Shown in pieces: positions 53,621-64,000 of a stretch of 64,000 nt of DNA. The notes below the pieces were generated by a model, which saw only the letters and a program-made list of their open reading frames with translations, was not told the origin of the DNA and made no database searches. The DNA lies in the NCBI GenBank assembly GCA_029210045.1, contig JARGNX010000007.1, forward strand, positions 47,455 to 111,454, in the 5' to 3' direction. Both the position numbers and the translations under genes were made by a program. This stretch comes from Coxiellaceae bacterium (GTDB taxonomy: Bacteria > Pseudomonadota > Gammaproteobacteria > Coxiellales > Coxiellaceae). The stretch's first letter is position 1. Every line of letters begins with the position of its first letter.

Positions 53621-54106
53621 CTAGCTTCTTCTCTGTGGCCTTTGTGTTTCATTGTTGATCATACCGCCAGTCTTATTTTCAGATTTCTCGTCTAATGGTC
53701 CTCTAGGGCAGCGAGTGGCAGGGTGAGGCGTGTCAGTTCTGCCTCTAGTGCCTGAGCCACCAAATAATGGGTGGGTTTCTATTTGAGGTGGCGCTGGAGG
53801 GAGAGGCGGTGTGCCGGGGCGTCTATTGTAAATGCTAAGCCGACGTCTAGTTCCTGTTAGTGTTCGTGTTAGTGGTGCAGGGGCAGCAGCAGGTGCTCTT
53901 GTTGAGCTAAACTGTGAAGCCGATGTGACAACAGCAGGCGCCGAACCGTCATCTACGTCAGGTGCGTCGCTTGTCCTTTTGTGTTCATATTGCATGCCGT
54001 TAACTATGTCAGAGGGATTACCGTCACGATCGATATGTTGTTGTCGACCATCATCATACGTTATTGTTTGTGTGCCATCTTCATGGGTTTCTATTCTAGT
54101 GCGCAT
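53621..54106 (-). CDS. Unknown proline-rich small protein
   Basis: 161 residues. 'RIETHEDGTQTITYDDGRQQ' (3-22) may form beta-hairpins; the middle is Ala/Pro/Ser-rich and the end is basic and disordered. No domain recognised. GGAGAG stands 6 nt before the ATG. It follows the next gene upstream by 20 nt, so they share a transcript. Confidence 0.55.
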   Translation of the reverse strand: MRTRIETHEDGTQTITYDDGRQQHIDRDGNPSDIVNGMQYEHKRTSDAPDVDDGSAPAVVTSASQFSSTRAPAAAPAPLTRTLTGTRRRLSIYNRRPGTPPLPPAPPQIETHPLFGGSGTRGRTDTPHPATRCPRGPLDEKSENKTGGMINNETQRPQRRS

Positions 54107-54126
54107 TTTTTCTCTCCAGTTTGTAA

Positions 54127-54696
54127 TTATCGTGAGGTTGCTGATGGGCTTGAAGCTTCAGGGGTGTCATCGTTTTCTTGCGGTGCTGGTGCTGCTACAC
54201 CGGCGCTACCTTCTGAAGGAGCAAGTGTGCCCATTGATGCTAATGCTGCTGTTGGAGTCGCAGTAGGTGAAGGGATTCGCTTCGTGACTTCAAAAGTTAT
54301 ATTTGTACTTGAAGGGTCCATGGGAGCTATTTTGACGCGAAATGCATTTATTACAGTGGTTGTGTTACTCGCGGTGTCATCCTTTACTATAAATAAGAAG
54401 GCTTGGTCATCCGGGGTTGCTTCGCTAGCTTCGGCAGTATCAATATATTGACTCAGCAACGCTATTTCTTGTTGTTCAGCCTCTGAAGAATCTGAAGAAA
54501 CGGAGGCATCATCAGTTATTTCTTCATCGCCAAAGTACGAAGCTTGGAATTCAGCAGTGTTTCCGGGGAGGACAATCTTCACACTGCATGTCTCTGCGGC
54601 TGCTGTTTCTTTTGACTCGGGTGATGGCGATTGAATTAAAAACTGCTTAGCAGCATCATCACTACGTGGGTTTATAAGCAGAATTCTTTTTCTCAT
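54127..54696 (-). CDS. Unknown small acidic protein
   Basis: 189 residues. A start resembling a strand-helix unit ('KRILLINPRSDDAAKQFLI') leads into a Ser/Glu-rich acidic centre, a strand-rich section ('AFLFIVKDDTASNTTTVI') and a disordered Pro/Thr/Ala tail. Unrecognised. First gene of a two-gene unit with 53621-54106; composition and neighbourhood suggest a secreted protein, but without firm evidence. Confidence 0.55.
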   Translation of the reverse strand: MRKRILLINPRSDDAAKQFLIQSPSPESKETAAAETCSVKIVLPGNTAEFQASYFGDEEITDDASVSSDSSEAEQQEIALLSQYIDTAEASEATPDDQAFLFIVKDDTASNTTTVINAFRVKIAPMDPSSTNITFEVTKRIPSPTATPTAALASMGTLAPSEGSAGVAAPAPQENDDTPEASSPSATSR

Positions 54697-54823
54697 CAGT
54701 ACATTCTCTCAGCTATTTACACGATTTTATAATGGCTGAATTGTATCAAAAATGTACGATATGTACAAGCGCCTACAATTCAAGTAACTTACTGATTTTA
54801 GTATCTTGTTGGACTGGGAGTGA

Positions 54824-55033
54824 TTAGCTGGGGCTGTAACTTTTAGCCTCTTGGCTACCCATGTCTTTTTCTTCATCAGCGGTAACTGGGTTGTTATCAC
54901 CTTGTGGGTCATTTAGGTTTAACGGTTCACCAGGGTGAAAAATGTGGTGGCCAATTCGAAAGCGCACGGATTTGGCTTCTGCTTGAGCTGGTTTTGCTTC
55001 GTTACTCTTTGTTTCATCTGTATAAACTGGCAT
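54824..55033 (-). CDS. Unknown short hydrophilic protein
   Basis: 69 residues from the ATG at 55033, chosen because GGGAGA precedes it by 4 nt; an in-frame ATG at 55078 lacks a site. Hydrophilic, with 'FRIGHHIFHPGEPLNLND' in the middle and an acidic C-terminal half. Not recognised. The small size makes it less certain. Confidence 0.45.
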   Translation of the reverse strand: MPVYTDETKSNEAKPAQAEAKSVRFRIGHHIFHPGEPLNLNDPQGDNNPVTADEEKDMGSQEAKSYSPS

Positions 55034-55150
55034 ATGTCTCCCAATATTATTTCGTATAATCGCTGCGCAGGGTAGCAAATAATGTCAATGTTTGGAATAT
55101 ATGTCTGGAGTGAAGGGAGTGATTCTGGTAGTATCAAATCCCGTTTTTAG

Positions 55151-56839
<1,689 letters not shown>

Positions 56840-56880
56840 TTTTGTATTTGTTGGGTCAAGTATCGTACAATAGCTATCTG

Positions 56881-56942
56881 TCATCCGGGATGACAAAATA
56901 TTGTCATCCCGGAAATCGACGTAGTCGATTATCCGGGATCCA
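56881..56942. repeat. Dispersed palindromic element (type A), third copy
   Basis: TCATCCGGGATGACA, then TTGTCATCCCGGAA and GATTATCCGGGATCCATGG: two nested inverted repeats, including AATCGACGTAGTCGATT. It lies between pyrG and traT. Confidence 0.7.
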
Positions 56943-56990
56943 TGGGTTCCTAATCAGCTGCCTTTCCAAATTAATGAAGAGAGTGAAGTT

Positions 56991-57737
56991 ATGATAAACC
57001 GTTGGGTGCGAACTACAGTTATTTTATTCACAGCATTAAGCGTGATGGTATTATCCGGTTGTGCAGCAACACAATTAGCCATTACCAAGCGAAACTTATC
57101 GGTAAGCACTAAAACCAGTGCATCGATATTTTTAGATCCAGTGCCAGATAGTCAAAAAGTAGTGTATGTGCAACTGCGCAATACGTCGGGAGTATCGAGC
57201 TTCTCTATTCGCAATGCATTAATTTCGCAGCTGCATCAAAAGGGCTATAAAACAACACGTCACCTTAGTCGTGCGCACTACATGATTCAAGCCAATACAT
57301 TAAGAGTGAAAGCCGTTTCACAAACAGCTGCACGTGCAGTGATGGGCAGTGGTTTTGGTAGTGCCTTAGTGGGTGGTGGACTTGGTGCAGCGACGGGTGC
57401 TATTGCTGGTGCTAGCAGTAGCGGTATTTGGGGCATGGGATTAGTGGGCGCGGCAGCGGGCACATTAGTTGATAACATGGTAAAAGATGTGAACTATGTC
57501 GCTGTGGTAGATGTGCAGATTAGTGTGCGCTCGCAACAAGCTATTCGGCAACATAAGCGTTCTCGATTATCTCAAGGTACCAGTAGTGTGACAACGCAGC
57601 GTTCAAATGATAAAACGCATTGGAAACGGTATCGCACACGCGTTGTAGGTCGAGCGGAAAAAGTGAATTTGCATTATTCACAAGCGCGTGGACCGTTAGA
57701 ACGCAGCATTGGTTCTGCTATTGCAGGCTATTTCTAA
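56991..57737 (+). CDS. traT: TraT-like outer-membrane lipoprotein
   Basis: 248 residues. Signal peptide with lipobox 'LSGC' (Cys24). 'AITKRNLSVSTKTSASIFLD' and the glycine-rich 'SGFGSALVGGGLGAATGAIA' are hallmarks of the TraT family (plasmid surface-exclusion and serum-resistance protein). Chromosomal copies occur in Legionella and Coxiella relatives. There is no conjugation gene nearby, so surface exclusion is unlikely here; complement or phagocytosis resistance is conceivable. Confidence 0.88.
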   Translation: MINRWVRTTVILFTALSVMVLSGCAATQLAITKRNLSVSTKTSASIFLDPVPDSQKVVYVQLRNTSGVSSFSIRNALISQLHQKGYKTTRHLSRAHYMIQANTLRVKAVSQTAARAVMGSGFGSALVGGGLGAATGAIAGASSSGIWGMGLVGAAAGTLVDNMVKDVNYVAVVDVQISVRSQQAIRQHKRSRLSQGTSSVTTQRSNDKTHWKRYRTRVVGRAEKVNLHYSQARGPLERSIGSAIAGYF

Positions 57738-57743
57738 ACGTAA

Positions 57744-59381
57744 CTACAAAAACGGACTGGGTGCAGGTGCTGGACTGGGAGTGATTTGACTGGTTCGTGT
57801 ATGCCTACCTGTGAGCCCAAAGCTGGAGCGTCGTGGTTTGGGTGTTGTCGACAATCCCACTCTTTCGGTTGGCGGAGTGCTGGTTAATGTGCGGGGTATG
57901 GGTGACTCACCAGGGGTGGGACTGTGTTGGAGTGCGGGTTCATATCCAGAATCTTTGTGTTCGCGGTTGGTAATGCCTCTACGATCGTCATCAATTACAA
58001 CACTTTGTAACGGTTGTGTATCGATATTTTCGTAGAGATTGGTGTCTTCGCGCCTTAATAGTTTAAGCGCATGATCAACATCCATAATGGATTCATTAAT
58101 ATGTCGAGATTGGCGCTTAAGTGAAGCGTCATGAATCATGTTTTGTAAGTGTGACCATAACATAAAAATAAAGGCGGTTGATAAGGCGCCGGGCACGAGG
58201 CGACCATAATTTCCTAAGTAAGAAATATAACCTTGTGAGTAGGTATGTTGACCTACTAAGCGAAAGCTAGGGCTGGTTAAATAACTGCTAACGCATGCTG
58301 CTATGGTTAATAGTGAGTATTTCGCTGCCTGTACTTTGCTGCCTTGAGTGGCGTGGTGGTGGCAGTCATAGGCTGTATTGATTAATGCTTTTGGTAGCGC
58401 GTAGGCGTTAACTGAATAAAAAAACCATGTCAATGTTGTGGCGAACCCACCAAAGCCAAAAGACGCTGCATTTTTATATTCGCTGTCTTCGCCGATGCTA
58501 GTGTTAAACAACAGTTCGGCGCCTTGTACGCATTCGGGCATAAAGCCTGCAAAAATTGGCACAGTTAAAAATAGGAAAAGACCGCTGCCTAGTATTTTTG
58601 CTGCTGTGTGCATCCAGAAATGTTGCCATTTATTTTTTGCTAGGTGGTCCCATTGCTCGTCAATTTGATTTAAAAACGTATGTAAGACTTGCTGCGTGGA
58701 TCTTGGGTCTGTAATGGTTATGCATGGGCAGTTTTCTTTTTGTAGTTTTTCAAGTTTATGGATGTAGAGCTTTTTAATTTTAAGGTTTCTATCGAGCTGT
58801 TCATCAATAAAATACTGTATGCTTAAAAAGCGAGAAGCATAGTGAATCGAGAAGCTTAAAAAGAAGCCGACAACTTCGCCGCCGATGCCCATAAAGGCAA
58901 ATGACTTGCTGCCTATCTCACCAAATATTAGGCTGGTAGCTAATGACCATACACAAAATATAATATCTGCAGGCCACCGTTTCATTGAGTTTTCGATGGC
59001 TTTTATTTCTTTTGTTGTTTTGTGCTTCGTGGTGTTATGGCGTGTGTAGAAATCGTAGGGAACGGTGAATAGTTTTTTTGATGACGTAATGGACGGCCAT
59101 AGATACAGGCGGTTTAAAAATGTGAGCACACAGGCTGATGCTGCGAAAGTGATTGCCATGGAAAAGCGATTGAAGCTATTGGTCTTATCAAAAAATTGTT
59201 GTAAATCTTCCAGTGAATTAATCGAGATGGCATTGTTGGATTTGCTGGAGGCAGAGGCTAGCATGTTGAGAAAAATAATGGGCGAGGCAACGCCAAAGCT
59301 GCCAACTAGGTTGCCTAAGCTTTGGTAACATGAACGATAGCTTGTAATATACGGTTGTGTGCTTGCTGCCGCTGGGCTCAT
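57744..59381 (-). CDS. Unknown multi-pass membrane protein
   Basis: 545 residues with eight or so hydrophobic segments in the first 430. An amphipathic, charged stretch around 195-235 ('IKKLYIHKLEKLQKENCP') may be cytosolic. The last 110 residues are hydrophilic, Ser/Thr/Pro-rich and probably disordered ('SPTPGESPIPRTLTSTPP'). No family recognised. Its end lies 6 nt from the convergent traT stop. Confidence 0.65.
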   Translation of the reverse strand: MSPAAASTQPYITSYRSCYQSLGNLVGSFGVASPIIFLNMLASASSKSNNAISINSLEDLQQFFDKTNSFNRFSMAITFAASACVLTFLNRLYLWPSITSSKKLFTVPYDFYTRHNTTKHKTTKEIKAIENSMKRWPADIIFCVWSLATSLIFGEIGSKSFAFMGIGGEVVGFFLSFSIHYASRFLSIQYFIDEQLDRNLKIKKLYIHKLEKLQKENCPCITITDPRSTQQVLHTFLNQIDEQWDHLAKNKWQHFWMHTAAKILGSGLFLFLTVPIFAGFMPECVQGAELLFNTSIGEDSEYKNAASFGFGGFATTLTWFFYSVNAYALPKALINTAYDCHHHATQGSKVQAAKYSLLTIAACVSSYLTSPSFRLVGQHTYSQGYISYLGNYGRLVPGALSTAFIFMLWSHLQNMIHDASLKRQSRHINESIMDVDHALKLLRREDTNLYENIDTQPLQSVVIDDDRRGITNREHKDSGYEPALQHSPTPGESPIPRTLTSTPPTERVGLSTTPKPRRSSFGLTGRHTRTSQITPSPAPAPSPFL

Positions 59382-59590
59382 TCTCTACTTCACTATGCTG
59401 GTTTAATTATTGTGCGTGTCATTATACAAATTTGTTCAACAGTATAAAAATTAACAATTCTGATGTCTATATAGTAATGAATTAAATAACAGCTCGCTAA
59501 GCGAGCAAAACGTACAACAACAGGCATTACTTGGCACCCAGCAGTTAAACGCATACAATAGCGTTCTTTTCAAATAGCGTGAGAGGGTGT

Positions 59591-60415
59591 ATGCAGTTAC
59601 TGAACAAGCCAGTTGGGCAGAGTCAGCCATTTTTTTTGATTGCGGGTCCCTGCGTGATTGAGTCCGAGTCGCTGGTAATGCAGGTGGCAGAACAGATGCA
59701 AGCGATGACGGATCGTTTGGGTATTCAGTACATCTTTAAAGCTTCATTTGATAAGGCTAATCGTTCATCAGGCCAAAGCTATCGAGGCCCTGGAATAGAT
59801 CAAGGGTTGGAAATACTGGCTAAGGTTAAGTCGGAGCTCGGCGTGCCAGTACTCACCGATGTACATGAAGACACGCCAATTGAAACGGTTGCTGAGGTAG
59901 TGGATGTATTACAAACCCCTGCCTTTTTATGCCGTCAAACCAATTTTATTCATCGTGTGGCTAAGGCTGGCTTGCCGGTGAATATAAAGAAAGGTCAGTT
60001 CTTGGCGCCGTGGGATATGAAGCATGTGGTTGAAAAAGCTCGTGCCAGTGGTAATGAGCAGATTATGGTGTGTGAGCGTGGTGTATCGTTTGGATATAAC
60101 AATTTAGTGTCAGATATGCGTTCGTTATCCATCATGTCAGAAACTGGCTGTCCGGTGGTATATGATGCTACGCATTCAGTACAACTGCCAGGTGGTCAAG
60201 GTGCCAGTTCGGGAGGGCAGCGTGAGTTTGTTCCTGTATTAGCGCGTGCTGCGGTGGCGGCGGGTGTTTCGGGTGTGTTTATGGAAACCCATCCGGATCC
60301 TGATAATGCATTAAGCGATGGACCTAACTGTTGGCCATTGGCACAGATGGAAGCGTTATTAACCTCATTACAAGCGATTGATCGGGTGGTTAAACCGGCA
60401 GCGGTTCCCGCTTAA
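59591..60415 (+). CDS. kdsA: 3-deoxy-D-manno-octulosonate 8-phosphate synthase
   Basis: Condenses arabinose-5-phosphate and phosphoenolpyruvate to KDO-8-phosphate for lipopolysaccharide. 274 residues from the ATG at 59591 (GAGAGGG just upstream). '[12 protein letters not shown]', '[14 protein letters not shown]', 'PVLTDVHED' and '[13 protein letters not shown]' are conserved substrate-binding parts. eno follows after 24 nt. Confidence 0.96.
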   Translation: MQLLNKPVGQSQPFFLIAGPCVIESESLVMQVAEQMQAMTDRLGIQYIFKASFDKANRSSGQSYRGPGIDQGLEILAKVKSELGVPVLTDVHEDTPIETVAEVVDVLQTPAFLCRQTNFIHRVAKAGLPVNIKKGQFLAPWDMKHVVEKARASGNEQIMVCERGVSFGYNNLVSDMRSLSIMSETGCPVVYDATHSVQLPGGQGASSGGQREFVPVLARAAVAAGVSGVFMETHPDPDNALSDGPNCWPLAQMEALLTSLQAIDRVVKPAAVPA

Positions 60416-60430
60416 GCTTGTTTATAATAG

Positions 60431-61684
<1,254 letters not shown>

Positions 61685-61700
61685 TTTTAGTGCCATTGCT

Positions 61701-61738
61701 CAGGGGCCGGGACGACTGTGTCGCTTTCCGGGATGGCA
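61701..61738. repeat. Degenerate type A palindromic element
   Basis: CAGGGGCCGGGACGAC, then CTTTCCGGGATGGCAAG, in the spacer between eno and ftsB. Less regular than the other copies. Confidence 0.45.
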
Positions 61739-61782
61739 AGTGTGCTATATTGTTGATTAATCAGGGAACCTTGGGGAAGGCA

Positions 61783-62058
61783 ATGAAGCCAGTCATATTA
61801 ATTTTAATCGCGTTATTTGGATTACTGCAGTATGAGCTGTGGTTTTCTACAGGTGGTTTGCGTGCTGTTTGGCAGCTTAAACAGCAGGTATCGCAACAAC
61901 AGGCTACTAATCAACAAGCGAAGCTGACTAACCAGGCTTTGGTAGCGGATATTCGAGATTTAAAAGGTGGTAATGAAGCGATACAAGAGCGCGCGCGTAA
62001 TAACCTTGGTATGATTCAGCAGGGTGAAACGTTCTACCAAATCGTAGATCAGTCCTAG
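61783..62058 (+). CDS. ftsB: Cell-division protein FtsB
   Basis: 91 residues from the ATG at 61783, preceded by GGGGAAGG. One N-terminal membrane helix ('PVILILIALFGLLQYELWF', 3-21), then a coiled coil ('LKQQVSQQQATNQQAKLTNQ') and the conserved 'AIQERARNNLGMIQQGETFY'. Forms the FtsQLB complex that activates septal wall synthesis. Position behind eno is conserved in gammaproteobacteria. Confidence 0.93.
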   Translation: MKPVILILIALFGLLQYELWFSTGGLRAVWQLKQQVSQQQATNQQAKLTNQALVADIRDLKGGNEAIQERARNNLGMIQQGETFYQIVDQS

Positions 62059-62065
62059 CGCGATT

Positions 62066-62683
62066 TTACCTGCTTAAATGCAATGGCTTCGCTTCTAATT
62101 CATCGGCATCTACAGGCCTATCTAAAAAAGTTAAATCGTACTGAAAGTGTTGTTCAAAACTTTGTCGTAGTGCGGTGAGTGTGTTAGGTAAATTAAATGT
62201 TGCGCTGTGTATATTGATATGGTGCTTATTGCTAAAGCAAAATTTAATAAAGGCTTGTGCCTGATGATTTAACGAGCTGTTGAGTTCTTCATTGTCAGGG
62301 TCAAAGTGTCTTATGAGGTGTTGCGCAATGCCCATTTTTATTTGTGTATGTGGGTCATAGGCGCTAAGTTTTTCTTCAGTGGTAGATCGATTGATAGCTA
62401 CTTTTAAGGCTTCTGGCACACTGGTAGGTGCGTTGGAGATTAGTTTCTCTAGATGGAATAACAACATGCAATAGTGTAGCTGTTGCGTGAGCGTATAGGT
62501 TCTTAGTGTGGCGCTGACAGCGATAAATAGAGTGAAGCCGGTGTCTTGTTCAACGAGGTTGAGTATGCCGAGTTCGTGCAGTGCTTCTAAATCAGCATCC
62601 ACTTTTTTGTTATTGCTGGCCAAACTATTATAAGCATCATATTTACTTTCAAATCGAAAGTCATAGCCATCCATAGCGCGCAT
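62066..62683 (-). CDS. Unknown cytosolic protein
   Basis: 205 residues from the ATG at 62683, which has GGGAG 8 nt upstream; a GTG five codons earlier overlaps that site. Helical, without signal or membrane segments; begins 'MRAMDGYDFRFESKYDAYN' and ends with short Leu-rich helices. No domain recognised. Confidence 0.55.
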   Translation of the reverse strand: MRAMDGYDFRFESKYDAYNSLASNNKKVDADLEALHELGILNLVEQDTGFTLFIAVSATLRTYTLTQQLHYCMLLFHLEKLISNAPTSVPEALKVAINRSTTEEKLSAYDPHTQIKMGIAQHLIRHFDPDNEELNSSLNHQAQAFIKFCFSNKHHINIHSATFNLPNTLTALRQSFEQHFQYDLTFLDRPVDADELEAKPLHLSR

Positions 62684-62714
62684 TGTATTTTCTCCCACAT
62701 TAACTCATGAGCTC

Positions 62715-63371
62715 CTACTCACTGTGAGTTAGATCAACACAAGCAACATAAAATTGCAATAGGTGGACGATCGTTTTAACTAAAAACCCTGGCGCAAATA
62801 CTACGAGAGGTAAAATAAGCCAATTATTGGGCACAAAGGCGTAAAGGTAGAGACTAGCAAGCCAGGCATCATGGCAAAAGCACAGGGTAAATAATGCGGT
62901 GCGATTTTCATAATAGATGTGCAGCAAACGGCTGTTTACTTTGAGGGCATGCTTATGATTTTTTCCGCCCATAATCGATGTTCTATAGAGGTGCATATAA
63001 TGGCTGCCAATATCGATGACCATTAATAGGCAAAAGAATAGCCAGTAGGAGGTATATAGGCGTGCCAGGATGAGTAGTAATGAGGCGGTGATAATGCGAT
63101 CAATCATAAAGTCGAGCGCCATGCCAAGGTGTGATTGTTGGTTTAATGCTCTGGCGAGGTAGCCGTCAAGCGCATCAAATAAAGCCGAAATGATAAAGCA
63201 GCTTAAAGCTAATATGGGAGCACTAAATGCACTGATTAGAAAAATCGCAAAAAGTACTAAGCGTAAATAATCGATGATGTTGGGCCAATATAAATAGGTG
63301 GGTCGGTTGTTCAATTTTTCTCGCGCCATTGGTTTTGGTTGTCTTAATGTACGTTTGTCATGGTGAGGCAC
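62715..63371 (-). CDS. Eukaryotic-type phosphatidylinositol synthase
   Basis: 218 residues from a GTG; an ATG at 63329 would give 204, close to the 213 of human CDIPT. The CDP-alcohol phosphotransferase motif is complete: 'DALDGYLARA' followed by 'GMALDFMIDR' (D-x2-DG-x2-AR-x8-G-x3-D-x3-D). Beyond it, 'YWPNIIDYLRLVL', 'DIGSHYMHLY' and 'LLHIYYENRTALFTLC' parallel 'FVPNLIGYARIV', 'DVASHWLHLH' and 'VLRIYYTSRPALFTLC' of animal CDIPT, as I recall it. It would make phosphatidylinositol from CDP-diacylglycerol and inositol in the inner membrane. Bacterial PI synthases are not this similar to the eukaryotic one. Confidence 0.75.
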   Translation of the reverse strand: MPHHDKRTLRQPKPMAREKLNNRPTYLYWPNIIDYLRLVLFAIFLISAFSAPILALSCFIISALFDALDGYLARALNQQSHLGMALDFMIDRIITASLLLILARLYTSYWLFFCLLMVIDIGSHYMHLYRTSIMGGKNHKHALKVNSRLLHIYYENRTALFTLCFCHDAWLASLYLYAFVPNNWLILPLVVFAPGFLVKTIVHLLQFYVACVDLTHSE

Positions 63372-63545
63372 AAACGGCCGATAGCAAGGATATCAGCTTC
63401 TTAGCGAAGAAAGAATATTAGAATTAAGCGAACTCCGTGTGTGCTTGTAAGCATTTGTCGCTACCGTATGTTCAAATATTGAAACTTAATTGACCTTGTG
63501 TAACCATACGCCGATCAATGGATACTAGAAGATATGGATTAATGG

Positions 63546-64000
63546 ATGTTAGTAGTTATTCGTAATTTATTGCAGGCGATTAATCGCCGAGTTGAGGAGT
63601 CCGGCGCTCAGTATAAAGCGTATGGCATCTTTGGGTTGTTTACATTCCCGGTTTATTACTTTATTTGGCTATATTTTGATGTGCAGTCATATGAGAATTT
63701 ATGGCTACGAATAACTTGTACTGCATTGTGTTTGTTTCTGGTGCTACATGATTATTGGCCGAAGAAACTAAAGCCTTACCTTCCGGTATATTGGTACTTT
63801 ACTTTGTTTTTCACCTTGCCGTTTTTCTTTACCTATATGTTGTTGTTGAATCACGGCTCATTGATGTGGATCACCAATACCATTGTTATCGTATTTTTTA
63901 CCATGTTATTGGTGGACTGGGTGAGCACGGTTATTTTGCTATCGAGTGGTTCATTATTAGCGATTGCCATTGCTGCGCAACAAGATAATTTATTGTGGGC
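63546..64000 (+). CDS. Membrane sensor, CqsS/LqsS-like N-terminus (partial)
   Basis: The first 151 codons; the gene runs off the window. 'YGIFGLFTFPVYYFIWLYF' and further hydrophobic segments make about six helices, with 'ENLWLRITCTALCLFLVLHD', 'LPVYWYFTLFFTLPFFFTY' and 'MLLLNHGSLMWITNT'. This resembles the N-terminal sensor part of CqsS/LqsS-type autoinducer kinases (LuxN-like). If so, a histidine kinase domain lies beyond the edge. No strong ribosome site before the ATG at 63546. Confidence 0.6.
   Translation, partial: MLVVIRNLLQAINRRVEESGAQYKAYGIFGLFTFPVYYFIWLYFDVQSYENLWLRITCTALCLFLVLHDYWPKKLKPYLPVYWYFTLFFTLPFFFTYMLLLNHGSLMWITNTIVIVFFTMLLVDWVSTVILLSSGSLLAIAIAAQQDNLLW

Noticed and set aside
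53832-54451. Two + strand frames of about 150 codons
   Set aside because: They are antisense to the two small minus-strand genes, which have good ribosome sites; the + frames consist of low-complexity Val/Leu/Ser.

Overview
The window reads as chromosome of a gammaproteobacterium with a host-associated, probably intracellular life (Legionellales, Coxiella or Berkiella-like). The housekeeping genes (queF long form, nadB, gltX, pyrG, kdsA, eno, ftsB, catalase, tRNA-Ala/tRNA-Glu) are gammaproteobacterial. Between them lie many genes with eukaryote-like domains: ankyrin-type repeats, F-box plus RCC1, OTU-like and ShET2/EspL-like cysteine proteases, ADP-ribosyltransferases, and a eukaryotic-type phosphatidylinositol synthase. 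Base composition looks moderately AT-rich throughout. Assignments are from motif reading and memory of families; no search was run.

Layout. 0.1-6.8 kb: a DUF2490 outer-membrane protein, a membrane protein, an ATPase with palindromic operators, a Bcr/CflA exporter, a hicB gene with a broken hicA, and a catalase followed by a broken nitronate monooxygenase. 7-24 kb: unknown effector-like genes, M20 peptidase-nadB, a second ATPase, a CTX/PTX-like ADP-ribosyltransferase, a second Bcr/CflA exporter, a SemiSWEET-like protein, an EspL-like protease, queF-pentapeptide protein, a third ATPase, a pirin and a cation/proton antiporter. 24-33 kb: two tRNAs, a DAK2-DegV fusion, a Pht-like MFS transporter, an effector-like gene with a nuclear-localisation-like tail, sixA-ygfX, an OTU-like candidate in permuted order, tspO and a methyltransferase. 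33.3-52.2 kb: an 18.8-kb accessory block bounded by two 97-bp direct repeats made of the gltX 3' end plus the first codons of the methyltransferase. It holds pseudogenes, a fourth ATPase, a GH18 chitinase, a 1651-residue mART-PDE-repeat protein, a frameshifted ankyrin-type gene, an epimerase/oxidase pair, unknown genes, an IS6 fragment, an F-box/RCC1 gene and a truncated PDE-like gene. 52-64 kb: gltX, three small unknown genes, pyrG, traT, a membrane protein, kdsA-eno-ftsB, an unknown gene, the PI synthase and the start of a membrane sensor.

How the genes may work together. Several candidates point at host ubiquitin: mART+PDE (SidE-like chemistry), F-box/RCC1 (SCF adaptor-like), OTU-like (deubiquitinase-like) and a truncated PDE. 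Five effector-like genes scattered over 41 kb (7003, 28072, 29932, 43624 and 47974) share one promoter layout: two TTAA half-sites 11 bp apart, start to start, with the second ending exactly 10 bp before a -10 hexamer. This resembles the PmrA box that controls Dot/Icm effectors in Legionella and Coxiella, and suggests one regulon. Three of the four AAA/DUF4143-type ATPases carry their own private palindromic repeats directly upstream. Decay is common: hicA, a nitronate monooxygenase, a flavoprotein, an ankyrin gene, a small gene behind a MerR-type promoter, and an IS6 transposase are all broken.
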